The position numbers and the translations under genes were made by a program. Of a stretch of 64,000 nucleotides of DNA, positions 36,901 to 49,824 are shown in pieces. The notes under the pieces were generated by a model. That model was given only the letters and a program-made list of their open reading frames with translations, did not search any database and was not told the DNA's origin. Origin of the DNA: Lanius collurio (lineage: Eukaryota; Chordata; Aves; Passeriformes; Laniidae); assembly GCA_020086605.1 (NCBI GenBank), contig JACBWW010000029.1:3630975-3694974 (forward strand), given 5' to 3'. Within the stretch, counting starts at the first letter, position 1. Every line of letters starts with the position of its first letter.

Positions 36901-38671
36901 AGCAATATACGTTTACTCTAATGACTTCTTCCCATTCCTGGGTGTGTTTTTTCTGAAGGGCTTTTCCTTTTTAATTTTCTTTGAACAAGTGCCTTTGTGT
37001 TTAGGCAGTTCCCTCTTCAAGCTTAACTTACAGTAGCAGGTTTGCAAGGCTGCCCTCAAGATTTGTCAGTTTTAAGATGCAAACAGTCCCCTGGCCATAC
37101 ACTTGAAATCAAACCTGCCAGTTCCTGGGTGCTGCTCAGGATGTGCTGAGGAGGCTTTTGTGTCAGAGGTCATAAATTACTGCTGGAGGGAGCAGTAACT
37201 TTCTATTTTAAATGTAGATGTATTCTCTCCTGTCAGTGATCCCAACTGCACAGGGAGATGTCCATCTCCTGTTTGTGTTTGTCTCTGCTTATATCCATCG
37301 CAGCCTCACTCGCCTGCCTTAAGGTTTTGCTGTTGTTGTCCTGTTCTGAGTGGGTGGAGGATGGGATAACTCTAAAGCTATAAAGTCTGAGCATGGGACT
37401 GCAGTCCTAGGGCAGTTGTTGATACTTGGCTGAGCTCTTTGATAAGCTCTCCTTAATGCCCAGCTCCTTTGATGCTCAGCTCCTCCACCTGCACAGCCTA
37501 TTCTCATTGCTGTTCGATTTGTACCCATTCATTACCATGTTCTGCTCCTTATCTTCCCCCCACCCCCTTTCTGAGGTGCTGGTTATGTTAATGGCCCCAT
37601 ATGAAACCAGGGCACTGCTGTTCACTCCCCTGGCCTTTCAGAGTTGCCTGGATAGAAATGCACACACGGTGTCCTGTCCTGTTTCCTCTCTGCAGCCCTG
37701 ACTGGGCTCTCAGCTGGGCCTGCTGTTTCCTCCCTGACTGCTTTTGGCTTCTGTCCTATCCTTTTCTTCAAGGATACTAAATTTTCATGACTTCTCCACT
37801 GGAGACTGCATTTTCCCAAGCCACATGTCTTGTCAAACTGTTGGCTTTCCCACAATATTTAGTTTAAAAGACCTTCTTCATGTGCCAGTAGCCTTGGTCT
37901 GTTTTCATTTGGATTTAATGTTTGTATCTTTACTGTATAGGTCCTACCCATTCAAGCCTGTCCTCAGGGTACTGCATTCTGCACCTTGGGGTGACCCTGG
38001 ATTTCCTTACAGGGCACTTGGGGAAGCATTTCTGAGCATTTTACTGAGCTGATCCTGGCCTTTAGCTGAACCTTGCCTTCAACGTTGTTCTCTCCATCCT
38101 GCCTTGGTGGTGACCCTATAGACCTCACCATGAGGTGTTCCCCAGCTCAGGGAAGTGAGAGGTGAGAGATCATCTCATCAGCATCCAGCACACAATTGAT
38201 GTTTTGCTTCTCAGTTACCTGTCCCCATTGCACTGAATGGGATGATCATCTGGAAAAGACCTTTGGATGCCCATAAAATAGGGAAAGACAGTAAATAATG
38301 CCTTGGACAGTGCCATGATCATGTGTAAATACTTAGACTTTTCTTTTTATATGATTTTTGCACCTTTTCAAGGGTGTTGCCTTTTGAGGCATCCCACAAA
38401 TCTCCAAGAAGAAGCTGCAGGGTTGTCTTCTATCCCTGACCAGGACTTAACTGTTTGTCCTATTGCTCAGTGGAAGGTGAATTCATGTCCTGTTACTTAG
38501 GGATTCAAAATCCTCTCCATTACATTCTCAACACAAATTCAGGAACCCTTGTGTAAGAATGTGCTGTCAGTTCTGGGTAATTCCATTAAATCACATCATC
38601 TAAACATCCCACACAAGGCTGAAACATAGCCCCATGGAATGAAAATGTTTATTTTTGTGTGTGTCTGGGAT

Positions 38672-38712
38672 GTTGCAGTGATTTGCAGTCGTTGTTGCAG
38701 TGATTTGCATCA
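38672..38712 (+). repeat. 22-bp tandem duplication
   Basis: GTTGCAGTGATTTGCA occurs twice at a 22-base interval in otherwise unremarkable intergenic DNA. Confidence 0.9.
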
Positions 38713-39689
38713 TTTAAGTGAGGTATTTTGGGTTTACCTGAAATGTGGAATATAGAAAAGCTCAAGAATGAAGCAAAACATCTTATTCTGCCTGAAAAAA
38801 AATTTAACTCCCCCCAAGTCTTTGGCTATTTTGGTATTTCTTTTTTTTTCCTAGAACTGATAATGATCAGAAAGTGAATCTTAGCACCACTATAACTAGG
38901 GTGCAGGGTATACATGTTCACTTAGGAGAAAATATTAGAATAGAGGTTGCCCAGGCTTTTTTGTAAGTATGAGAGACTTATTATTTGTTTGTTATTCATT
39001 AAATCTCCAGCCTGAAGATATGCTAATTATCTTCGATGTCAGTCTAATCTCCAAGAGGGCATCTTCAAAAGCATGTGTGAAAAAGCCTAGGGCACATCAA
39101 TATGGTATTTTTTTTTGATTCATTATTTGATGCCATACCTTGAAAACAAAGAATAAATTCCATTTAACTCCTTGCTTTTGTAAACCTGGTGATGAGCACA
39201 GCACTTAGGGTGGGTTTTAAAGCTGCAGCCAGAGGATTCTTTAGAATTAGTTCTTGTTTTGCTCAGAGCGGTGATTTTTTTATTTTTTTTTTTTGAAACT
39301 CCTCTTTCAGCTTGTTTATTTCTTTGGTGCTGCCCAGGGAAGGTGCAATTCCTTAAAAGATAACCAAACCCCAAACTTCAGGAAGTGTATTATTACACAG
39401 CTGATGGACACTTTTTCTTTGTCACTGCTCACAAACCATGGAACTGCTGTCCAGAGATTCCCTGACTCAGTTTTGGAGCAGAAAGTGACTGGGTAAAATG
39501 GTCTTGGCACAACATTCAGGCTTGACTGAAGATAGACTGAAAATCTGTGGGTGACACGGGGTGCCCTAGGCAGACCCAGGCACTGTTAAATGGCCACCCT
39601 TTGTTTCCAGCCTGGCATCACCTCTGGATCCTGTAATTCCTCTGCCAGACGGAGGAGCCCATTAGCTGTGATAGGCCAATCAAACAGCT

Positions 39690-39775
39690 CCTAATTGATC
39701 TAGTGATGTGGTTACTGGTGATGACAAGCAGATGAACTTGATGACCCAGGAGGTCCTTTCCACTTCTGTGCTCTG
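39690..39775 (+). mobile_element. Probable CR1 3' terminal remnant
   Basis: The segment GATGACCCAGGAGGTCCTTTCC followed by a CTGTGCTCTGTGG end resembles the last part of a sense-strand CR1 3' UTR. It is short and diverged. Confidence 0.35.
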
Positions 39776-41814
39776 TGGAGGCAGCGCAGTGCTAATGCCA
39801 GAGTCAATCACGGGTGTTTCTGTCCTACCTCTCTGGAAGCTCTGTGGCATCTCCAGCTGTGCTTGGCAAGGCAAAGTGTGACCCCTGAAGTCAGCACTCC
39901 AGCCAACAGCACATGGACCAAACATGATGAATGCAAGACAAAAATAGCATTTGGGCACCAAGTGTTGTTTGCTGTGTCTAATCCTTGGCCAGTGATAGGA
40001 GGACAGAGCAGGACAGGCAGTAACTCAGCCAAGGATGAGCCTCTGCAGTGAAGGCAGCTGGATGGTTGGACAGGCAGCAGCAGGGATCAAGTGAAAGTGC
40101 AGGAGATTTGGAAAAGGGCTCTGTGAATGCAGGAGACCTACCTTGCTGCAAGCAAGGACTGAAGGAAATGAAGGGGGAATTCCTGAGGGAGAAGCTTGGT
40201 CTCTGCTCCTCAGCCCAGGGCTCTGTCTGTCACCAGCTCAGTGCTGCAAAGGGGAGGTCTCTCTCACTTTTTTTTCTTTTTTTTTTGGTTCATGGTGTCT
40301 GAAGTGTGCTCACATTTGTACAGATGTGCTCATGTGCAACAGCTGGTGTGTGTCATCCTCAGCTCCCTAAAAAGCTGCAAATACAAGCTTTATGCAAATT
40401 TCCTGAATCCTATTCAGAAAGCTCAGTTCCTGCAGCTGGAATGCTGGATTTTGGCTTTATTTTCAGTTGGGAAACAAAGGGTGAATATAATCCCATCCCT
40501 GGAAGGGACCACAGACTGGCAGATCCCAGTGGTCTACCATGAAAGACTATTTTGTGGTTCTTATAACATTATGGGCAAACACCTGGACTATGTTCAGCCA
40601 AAACATCAGATGTTTTGTGACAAGGTGAACATCAAAAGGAGCTGGGCACCCCTGCTGCCTGTTTGAAATTTTGTTGTTTTTTTTCTGCTAGGCACCAATA
40701 AGCAATGAAAAGGGCTGGGCCACGATCTAGATGTTCCTTAAAAGATTTGAAATAGCACTGATTCAGGTGTTTCCTCTCCTTGTTCCAGATCTGGGCTGCT
40801 GCTGCCTGCCACACATCACTCCTGGTAGCCAATTTCCAAACTGCTCACTGCTGGTGGACACGTTGATTCCCACAGTGGTCATCAGTCATTTGTTAGCAGA
40901 GCTCCACCATTATCCTGGTGATCCAACTGTGATGGGAAATGGGATGTTTATTGGGTTGGGTATGGGTGCAGAGGCTACTGTGCTGTGGGAAATGGTTTTT
41001 AAATGCAAGCAACAAGCTCCAGGTAGTTAAATGTAACAAGGTAAACCTTGGGACTTCCCAGGGAGAGCATATTCCTGCTGCAGGGATAAGAGCTCCGTGT
41101 CACACGAGTCATGTTTGTGTGCAGGGGAAGCTGTCCTGGCTGGAATCTGTCCTGGTGTCCTTGTGCTGCTGCCAGAAAGGGCCAGGCAAACACTCCCTGC
41201 TGAGCACAGGGATTATTAGCTCAGCAGTGAATGTATCAGCTGAAAACCAGGTACAAACCTGCAGGGATTTGGTGACTGCAGACATGTCCTCTGGAGCATT
41301 TGACTGCAGCACAGAGGAGCAGACCCCAGGTTCATGTTTGCATGAAACCTGGGTTTTGGTGTGTGAGTGAGGACTGAATGGAGATGCTTTCTTTAAGTGC
41401 ATTAGACCTCAAGTGATTCCCCAAAATAGCAATGCATTTCTGGTGATTTCTCTCTGCAGCATCAAGGGCTGTGCCATTATCTTTGATAAGGCTGAGCTGT
41501 TCCTTCAGCAGCTGGAGTGATGTTATTGAATGTAGTGATGCTCTTTGGCAAAATGCCTCCCTTTCACAAAAAAATGCGTTTAAAGCTTTTTACATCTCAT
41601 GTAAAGGAACAGCTCTCCTCTTTCCCAGGTGCTGCTCCATCACCAGCACACTGGGGAAAGGTTGTACAGTGACTGAAAAGTGATAGTTTTGGGTGCCTTG
41701 AACAGATTCAGCAGCTTTCAAATTGGAAAAAAAAAAGAGTGTTTGGACCAAATGCAAATATTTATTGGTTCTGTGATCTCCCCTAAATTTGGAGGACGTG
41801 GAAGGAGAAACAGA

Positions 41815-42132
41815 AGATCACAGAATGGTTTGGGTTGGAAAGGATTTTAAATATCATGCAGGTTCACCCTCTGCCATGGGCTGGGACACTACCCAGCAGA
41901 CCAGGTAGCTCCAAGTCTTGTCCAACCTGGCCTTGGAGACTTCCAGGGATGGGGCAGCCACAGCTTCTCTGGGGAACCTGTGCCAGTGTCTTGCCATGCT
42001 TACAGTGAATGTTTTCCTAATATCTAACCAAAACCTACCCTCTTTCAGTTTAAAGCCATTCCTCCTCTGTCCTATCATTGGACGCCCTTGTAAAAAGTCC
42101 TTCTCCAGCTTTCTTGTGGCCCCCCTTTAGGA
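41815..42132 (-). mobile_element. CR1 LINE, 3' fragment
   Basis: Begins ATCACAGAATGGTTTGGG, the complement of the CR1 3' terminus. It continues through the GGGGCAGCCACAGCTTCTCT block and the CCTTGTAAAAAGTCC block to about 42132. It is well preserved and therefore one of the younger insertions here. Confidence 0.92.
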
Positions 42133-44115
42133 AAATCTAATTTATGGAAACCCCAGAGTTCTCATGCAATCATATTCAACTTTCAGTTGTTGTTTTCCTG
42201 CATGGAAAGCTGATTGTTTTCTTTCTCCCTCTTGGCTGGTGCTTCCAATCACAATCCACGGCAGCAGATGCCTCACGTAATGAATCTGTGGTTTTCTATC
42301 ACACACAGGTACTGAAATGCCTCCTTCTCAGTTACCTTCTACAGGGCAAGGAAATTTGGGATCTCATCTTGCTGTGGGCTCTTCTGGAGGAGGGGCTGGA
42401 GTTTTGGGGGATGCCATGGGTGGCTCAAGGCACCAGCTCCTGGTCTGGCTGTGGGATTGGGCAGAGATCGGAGTTTCACAGCGCAATTAGGAGAGCGGGG
42501 CGTGGTGATACTTTAATCTGAGAGCAACCACCACCCACACGGGGCATGTTTTTGGCCTCCTGCTGTCACTGCAGCCGTGGGTACTGCCACTTAGGCCACC
42601 ACACCCCTCGGCCAATTCCGGCACTATGGATCCTTTGCTGCTGATAAAACATAAATAATAATTTTGCAGAGGGAAAAACAGTGTTCTCGTGGCTTGCTGT
42701 TCAGGTGGGGGTGGGTGGGCATGAGGGTTGTTGGGGGGCATGGGAGGACTCAGCCCTCACTGAGGGGGGCATGTTGTTGGTACCACTCACTGGAGTGGCA
42801 CTTAGAGGGTCCAGTGGCTGCACAGGATGGGACAGAGTTATACAAGTGCAATCCTCAATGCTCTTGCTCTCCAGGCATTCCCCTCACTGTCCACAGGAAA
42901 ATGATCTCAGGACAGATTTTTCTTCCTCTGTCGAAATTCTGCTGTTTCAGTAGCCTAGTGACAGTCATTGTCTTTCATTTCCATGTGTGAGTTGAATCCA
43001 GAGTCAGAAAAATTTCTTCTTTGTTCCCAAACAATAGGGCTGTGTTGTTTTGCATGATGACTCCGGCTTTTCAGCCGGTGTGTTGAGCTTTGCTTTTTGC
43101 TGTGGTCCCTGCCTGGTGCTCAGCAGAGGCTAGAGAGTACCCACAGTGAATCCTGGCAGTTGTGCAACACTACACACAAAGTAAAACTCCTTTCTAACCC
43201 CTGCAGGCGATCAGTTTACACCCTGAATGATGAGATTTTGATTATCCTTATCTAAGCTACAAATACTGTTAGGGGAGGTGAAATCAGCTGGCTCTGGGCA
43301 GGATATCACAGCACAGATCTTGGTGGCCTTTGGAGGTTCCAAGTGCTTGGCAGCTGCAGGGGATGTCGTGGTGTTTTGCCATGGGAAGTCCTTTCAGTGT
43401 GCAGCTGTTACTTGCTGAGGCCTTGTAGATCAAAACCCAACTCCTGCCATCTCCAGCCTCGCAATTTTCAATGAGCAAAAACCGCCCAGGAGAGTGTTGA
43501 CAGTAGGAATGGCAGCTGCTTCCTCAGAGTCGGCAGGGAGAGCCTGTTGCTGTGATGCTGGATCTCCCTGTGAATGCAGAGACCAGTTCCAGCATCCCCA
43601 GCCCCACATGGCATCAGTTACAGCTTGAGGAGCAGCTCTGCTCTCCCAGCGAGCGTGGTTTCCCAGGGCAGCTTTATTCTTCTGTGAACAAAAGTTGTTG
43701 AGCTGCAGGGAAGCTCCTGGCTGGAAGGTGTGTCCTTTCCACAGCCACACTGAGACTGGATTGTGTGTTGAACGCTCAGATGCATCTCTCCTCTGGGTTC
43801 CTCTGTCTTATATTTCACATCTAGAAGAAAAAAGTACATTTAAAAAAGTTCAATCCAGCTTTAAGCCAGAGCTGCTTGCACGCCTCAACCTGATTGGAGG
43901 GACGGAGATTTGATAAGTTAATCAGTTTTCAGGGTCAGGAGAGATCAATAGGACCAGTCAGTCTGGTGTGCTGTGCAAATCAGACCCCAGACACAGCAGT
44001 GATTCCTGAACCAGGCCTACCTGGGAGATAGCAGAGTTGTTTTGCCTCGTGGGAGGATCTCTCGCACCACAGGGATGAGCTCCAATACAAGACCAGGGAT
44101 GAATAGACTGAATTA

Positions 44116-44252
44116 GGTGTGACCCAGAGGATAATGCAGCCTTCTGCATCTTAATGTATCCATCTGTGAAATGCAAATAATAATAGGGGAACCCTACAGG
44201 GATTCATTAGTCCTTTGAAGATGGCATGTGTTACATGCTATTATTGTGATCT
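44116..44252 (+). mobile_element. MIR-like SINE relic
   Basis: CATCTGTGAAATGCAAATAAT, then ACCCTACAGGGATTCATTAG and a TACATGCTATTATTGTG end, corresponds to the central and 3' parts of MIR. It is highly diverged. Confidence 0.55.
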
Positions 44253-44810
44253 TCCGAAGTTGGCCTCATCCCTGCCTTTTGGACCTACACCTCTCACTGT
44301 TGCTCACTTCCTGATTCATTTCCCCCTCCTCCCTGGCACTGTCAAGCCAAATCAGCAGTGACAAAGGCCTGTCCAGGCCAGTCAGCCACATGTCATGGTG
44401 GCTCATGGCCTGGCAAGGGTTGCAAAGATGAGGCTCCTGCTCTGGTTCAAGCACAGGGGGCTGGAAGTTGCTGCCGTGGCATTGCAGGTGTGACAAGGAC
44501 ACCCAGGAGCTTTCTGTGCTGCAGGATGTACAAGGAGCATGTAGTCAGTCCATAACCCAGGATACTTATGCTGGCTTTCAGATCAGAGCTAAAAAGGTGG
44601 ATTTGGGTGTGAAGGGAAACCTGGTGTGACAGGGAAGGGTGTGACTCATGAGGCACTGACTCCAGAGGAGGTTGCAGCAGATGCTGGATTTAGGGAAATT
44701 CTTAAATGCTCTCAGTGCACAGAGATTTGCAAAGCAATTACTCCAAAATTAAGTTTATCTGCTTTGTCTCCTTTTGGTAGAGTAAGTTAACGTGACACAG
44801 ATTTTTCTTC

Positions 44811-44826
44811 TTTTTTTTTTTTTTTT
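44811..44826 (+). repeat. Poly(T) tract
   Basis: An uninterrupted run of 16 T. Confidence 0.9.
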
Positions 44827-45654
44827 GAGTGTGTTTTATTCTTCAGTAAGGACTTGCTGTGTTCTGGATGTGCTTCTGAAGTGCTCTTTACTGAGGTTTC
44901 GTGGGTGCACAGCCCTTACTGTGCACCTGACTCTCAGAGGGGGATGAAATTGGGAAATTCCCATCATTCCTGTCTTGGCCTTGAGCAATTCCTCCTCCTT
45001 GGTGAGCTGCCAGTGAGGGAGCAGTGCTCCAGGATGCTGGGAGTTAACACCTGCAGCATTTTCAGGGATGCAGCCAGGAGTTGTGACCTGCCAGCAGCTG
45101 GGCTGCACATCCAACACCATGCTGGGAGCTCAGCAACCTCTGGGGAGGATTTTTGATTGTGTCAGATTTCTGGAGCTTGCTTTGGGCTCAGGAAGCTTGT
45201 CCTGGCTGGAGGGAAGGGACTGTGGTGGCCTTGGGTACCAACAGTGACAATGGGATGTCAGGATGACCAAGACTTATTTCCCTGGAGGTTTTGGGCAGCT
45301 CCACCTGAGAGCTGCAGCAGCTGAGGGTACAAATGGGAGCTCTGGGAGATGTGACTTTTGCAGCCCAGAAACTCAAATTCACTCCCATCAGCTTGGGGAA
45401 CACTGGATTCTTGGCTCATCAGCACCTGGGTTTTGGTCTCGGAAGGGCAGGCAGAGTTTTGTCCAGCATCAAAAACCTTGTTCTTGCATGGGCTGTGTGG
45501 ATGAGGTCCCTCCTAAGCTCTGCTGAGATGGGTGAGACTCGGAGCTCCTCTTGCAGCAGAGTGCAGTGCAGAGTGTGTGCACAAATGAGTGTCTTGGGCA
45601 GGAAACCATCCTGTGTCTCTGAAGTCCCTCTTCTTGGAATGCCTCACTCTGGAG

Positions 45655-45897
45655 ATAGAAGAGGGTAGTTTGGGGTTGGGTATTAGGAAGAAAGTCACCT
45701 CCCTAAGGACGGGCAGGCCCTGGCACAGGGTGCCCAGAGAAGCTGTGGCTGCCCCATCCCTGGCAGTGTCCAAGGCCAGGTTGGACAGGGCTGGAAGCAA
45801 CCTGGGATAGTGGAAGGTGTCCCTTCCCAAGGCTGGGGGTGGGATGAGATGGGCTTTAAGGTCTCTTCCAGCCAAAACCAGTCTGCAATTCTATGAA
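45655..45897 (+). mobile_element. CR1 LINE, 3' end
   Basis: Sense-orientation CR1 3' UTR with GGGTATTAGGAAGAAAGT, GGTGCCCAGAGAAGCTGTGG, AAGGCCAGGTTGGACAGGG and a terminal CAATTCTATGAACT. It is 5'-truncated. Confidence 0.92.
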
Positions 45898-46469
45898 CTC
45901 ATGGAGCTGCTGAAGTTGAGAGCTCTGGGTTCAGCTTTGGCTATGAAGCAAAACACCATTTACTCTGTGCTTCCTTTGTTAAATGTGCCCAAAAACTCTC
46001 TTCCCTTTTCCCCCTGAGGATCTCTGGGTTGGAGAGGGACATAGTGGTTGGCTGGAAAAGAAAGCACTTTTGATATTTTATAGAAATTAGGTATTGAGCA
46101 GTGGTGCTGATGGGATTGCTCAGAAGAAGAGAGATGGTGGGAGGTAAAAATTGCATCTGTCATGATGGAAAAGTACATCTATGGTGGGAATATCAGTGTG
46201 TCTGTAGTTTTATGAGGGCAAACAGTGCTGGGAAAGAGACTGGCAGTGCTGCCAGGGAAAAAGAGGGTGAAACATGGGCTACAGATCCTTATCAGGGCTT
46301 TTTGTCCCACTGTGTGGTGGCTTTGGAGGTGTGACCCAAAGCACTGCCTTGCTCGGGGGTGACAATGGGACAACACAGCTCATGTCCTGAAGCATTTAGG
46401 GCAGCTTCATAGCTGCTTGGGCTGGAGGCTGGCATTCAAACTGTGAAGAGCTACCAAAGCACAGATGGT

Positions 46470-46600
46470 TTAACAAAACCCACAAACCCAACCAACCAAA
46501 AAAATCCCCAAGCAAACCCTCCCTCCACCGCCTTCAAAAAAATAATCCGAAACACCCTAAAAAACCCCAAACCAAGCAACACCATCAACATCCCAACCAA
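46470..46600 (+). repeat. G-depleted A/C-rich low-complexity stretch
   Basis: The plus strand is almost free of G and strongly A+C rich, with recurring AACC, CCAACC and AAACCCC words, against ordinary flanks. It may be a decayed simple repeat or, less likely, nuclear mitochondrial DNA. Confidence 0.6.
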
Positions 46601-47452
46601 TTATGCTGCCAGGAGGCTTTTCCCTGGTAAAAATATCCCTAAGTGATGTTAAACCCATTAGGAAGGAGGTGATCCTGCCTGCAATAACAGTGCCATGTCA
46701 CTAATGGGAAGAAAAACAACTTCCTGAGCGGACAAGGCATCTCAATTATTTTTCTCTGTCTATAGATAGATTTCTGTGCAGGCTGTAAAGGAATCAATTA
46801 TGGAAACATCAGAAAAGGGGAGAACGGCCATAGGAAAAGGAGTGTGGTGTCCATCACTAATTGGGGTATGAATCATTAGGCTGCTTATTGGACTCCCTTC
46901 CCATTCTCCTCGGGTCCCTGGAGAGAGGAGGTGAATGGCCACTGTGACTTGTCCTGCCTGTCACAGTGCTGGCCCAGCTTGCTGCCTGTAGGATTTTTGT
47001 CCCAACCTTTTGGGTTTTCAGCTGCCTAGGGGTTCCCTAAATTTCATGCTACGCTTCTATTTTCTCCTGCATTTTCCTAGTTACTCCTTCATGATTATTT
47101 TTATCCTGATTCCTGTTTTCATAGCAGAATGTGGTGAAAAATAGACCCAGTGAGAGCTGTCCTACCAGGCACAGCATCATTATATGCTGTTTACTTTTCC
47201 AAATTTTTTAACTGAGACATGAACAAAAGATATCCTTACAATATCTCTTCAGCCCTCAGCTGCTTTTCTCAGTGGCATTTTCCTCTCCAGCTGTTTGGCA
47301 TAGATTTTTAAAATTAAGATTAGCTAGGTGTTGTGCTAAAAATATATTGATAAAGCATCAGGATCATCTCTCTTCCAGATCCAATCCTATGGGATATAAA
47401 TTCCTATGAAAATTAATGGGCTGTCTGGATTCTAGTGCAGGATTGAGACTTC

Positions 47453-47492
47453 ACGGTGTAGATGGATCAATACGGTGTAAATCGATCAATAC
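47453..47492 (+). repeat. 19-bp imperfect tandem duplication
   Basis: CGGTGTAGATGGATCAATA is followed by CGGTGTAAATCGATCAATA. Confidence 0.85.
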
Positions 47493-49669
47493 AGGCAATC
47501 AAGTGAGTCAGGCAAGGTTTATGCTTAATACACTCCTGCTCTCATCCCTCATTGTGCCCAGGTTTGTGTAACCCAAGCACACACAAGCAAATCCTCTGAG
47601 CCATATGGCTCTGCTGGGTCTGCTCCATCCCTTCACATTTCATACCAGTGCTGGGTTCTTCCAGCAGATTGTGGTTGTGCAGTAGAAATTAGGCTGGGAA
47701 TCCTTTTTATTTTTCTCCCCTCTACAGTTTTGTTACTGAACATGGGTCTGGTTTTGGCATCAAGGTGTGTTTGGGACATTCTGAGCTTCTCCCATGTGTT
47801 GGTGTGGGTATAAGTAGTGGACAGGGGGCTGCAGTGGTGGGAATATGGGGGAGATGGGGTGGTCACAGGGCCACTGTGGGGTCAGGACCCGTCTCTCCCT
47901 CTCCTTTTCCTTGTCACCCTGCACTGCCAGGCTGGGAGCTGCTCTCACCTGGCCAGTCTGACCTGATCTGGCACCCAGTCTGCTTCCTTCAGGAATAGGG
48001 CAGTCAGCCAGCTGCCTTAAATCAGGGAATTGTTTAATTTCTCTGTAGGAATAGAACTTTTGGAGGAAAAGAAAATTTTAAGAGCAAAACCCTTTTTAAA
48101 AATGCACTTCCCCTTCCCAAACCCTCCCACCTCATGGCTGACTCATGGGCAGACACTTCAGTAACAAAATACCATCTTTTGTTTTTGTCCTTCAGATAGA
48201 TTTCCAAGCTCTAACCACTTTTAAGCTACCATACACTTTTTTTTATTGCTTTTTCTCTTCCAATTCTCCTAAGGATTTACTGACACATGCTCTGTCAGCT
48301 TAGATTTCCTCTCTTCCTGTTGGCCTCCCCTCCAATTCCACACCCAAATACACATAGAGAAATTATCTCATGATTCAGGACAATACACGGCTCTTCAGAT
48401 CTGCCATGAACCATCTGCATGACCTTGGGCAGTTTGCTACTGTATTGCAAATTCTCCACTGTGAACCTGCACACCAATTTGTTTGGAGTGGAAAAAGAAA
48501 TGTTAGGGATGACCACACTCAAAATTAGGGCTGTGCTGGCTTGGATTTGGTTCCAGTTGTGAACATGAACAACTCTTCTCATCTGAGAAATGTGTGGCAG
48601 CAATTTATTACAAGGATTTATACTGAGCTCTGCTGGCCTGTCTGGCCAGGCACATATGTCATGCAGAGCTATGTTTTCTTCCTCTGATGGTGCTGCTCTG
48701 CCTCTCTGCACAGCCACAGCCTGTGCTCGAGCCCCTCATTGCTCTGGTTTACTTGACTGACTCATTTATCCACCCCTCTCAAACCTTGCAAATGGCTTTT
48801 CTCTCCAAATTCCTCTCATTTCACTGGAGACAAGGCACACAGCTTCTTCCCACGTAAATCACATTCCAAAACTTTGATGTCATCTTTATTTTCCTCTCTT
48901 GAGACTCCTGAGAAACCCTGCACAGGATGATTACTTTCATCTTATCACTTCTTTGGGAGAGACCAGAGCAGGGCTGCTTGGCTGGACCCTTTAGCATCAA
49001 TAACAACACACCTCCAAGAGCAGCATCTGTAATGATCTGCCAGGTCCCACCTGGGCTGAGAAAAGGTTTTCTCCATTAACACTGCAATATTTTTTTCTGA
49101 AGGCAAAAGGGAGAAACTGGGAAAGGATGAGGATTTGGCTGCGTGGTTTTATCATTACTATAGCTGCTATGAGAACTGTAGCATCAAACCCAAAGAATTT
49201 CAACAAAGCCTCAAACTCAAATGTTTTTTAACCTTTCCTGCATGTTTACTCTTTAGGTTCATACTGAGGTGCTGTAATAAAAGCAAACTGACTTCCAGGG
49301 GTCTGAGTGACCTGGCCTTCCTGTTGTCTCTTCTGCAGCCAAGTTATTAGAATAAAAACCCTTTCAGCTATTTTGTTGAGATATGAAAAGGGTATTTGTG
49401 GTGTGATGGCTGGAGTCCTGCTGTCTTATGAACCACCCTGAAGATGGCAAGAATCCCTCTGTCTGTATGGGGGATCTGAAGTGATCTATTTATAATTTTC
49501 TTACCTTGACAAAATGCAGGGAGTGACTCAAATATGTCCCATCCTTATGGAAATTAATTGTGTTAATGGGATCATTAGAATTTAGAGTAGTGTCAACAAA
49601 CTGGTTTTTGCAGCTAATGATGGTTCTTGGGCAGGTTATGTCATAAGGAAGGCGGAGAACCTGGTCATC

Positions 49670-49677
49670 TATATATA
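49670..49677 (+). promoter_or_regulatory. TATA box of the SPINK5-like gene
   Basis: TATATATA lies 97 bp upstream of the exon 1 ATG, placing the start near 49700 with a 5' UTR of about 65 nt. The spacing is nearly the same as in the SPINK1-like gene. Confidence 0.62.
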
Positions 49678-49766
49678 TGTGATCAGCCCTGAGCCCTTTC
49701 TTTGGGTTTCATTGAGCAATGCTCTAGTAGAGTCAACGTAGGCAAACAGCTGCCACCACCCTCACC

Positions 49767-49824
49767 ATGAAAATAGAAGGTGCCTCGGTGGTCCTTGCTC
49801 TGGCATTTTTCTGCTTCTTCTCAG
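49767..49824 (+). CDS. SPINK5: SPINK5-like exon 1 (signal peptide)
   Basis: ATG follows an accATGA context and opens a hydrophobic signal sequence (MKIEGASVVLALAFF). The 58 coding nt end in phase 1 at TCAG|gttagt. With exon 2, a cleavage site after ASQA is plausible. Confidence 0.85.

Larger units (their letters stand above)
36901..41814. other. Intergenic DNA with possible old LINE text
   Basis: T-rich sequence at 37.0-38.1 kb looks like the complement of reverse-transcriptase-derived text and may extend the old CR1, but it is too decayed to assign. A 22-bp tandem duplication (38.67 kb) and a possible CR1 tail (39.7 kb) are the only other items. Confidence 0.35.
42133..45654. other. Intergenic DNA
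   Basis: Apart from the MIR-like relic at 44.1 kb and a poly(T) run at 44.81 kb I see nothing nameable. Confidence 0.45.
45898..49669. other. Upstream region of the SPINK5-like gene
   Basis: Contains the G-depleted stretch at 46.5 kb and a small tandem duplication at 47.46 kb. A TGACCTTGGGCAG word near 48421 could be a MIR trace. No gene seen. Confidence 0.4.

Noticed and set aside
36698..36901. Hydrophobic small protein with a possible signal or membrane segment
   Set aside because: The frame lies in T-rich decayed LINE text and ends in a poly(T) run, which codes for Phe by chance.
48395..48470. Possible further MIR relic
   Set aside because: Only one signature word (TGACCTTGGGCAG) fits; the neighbouring blocks are missing.
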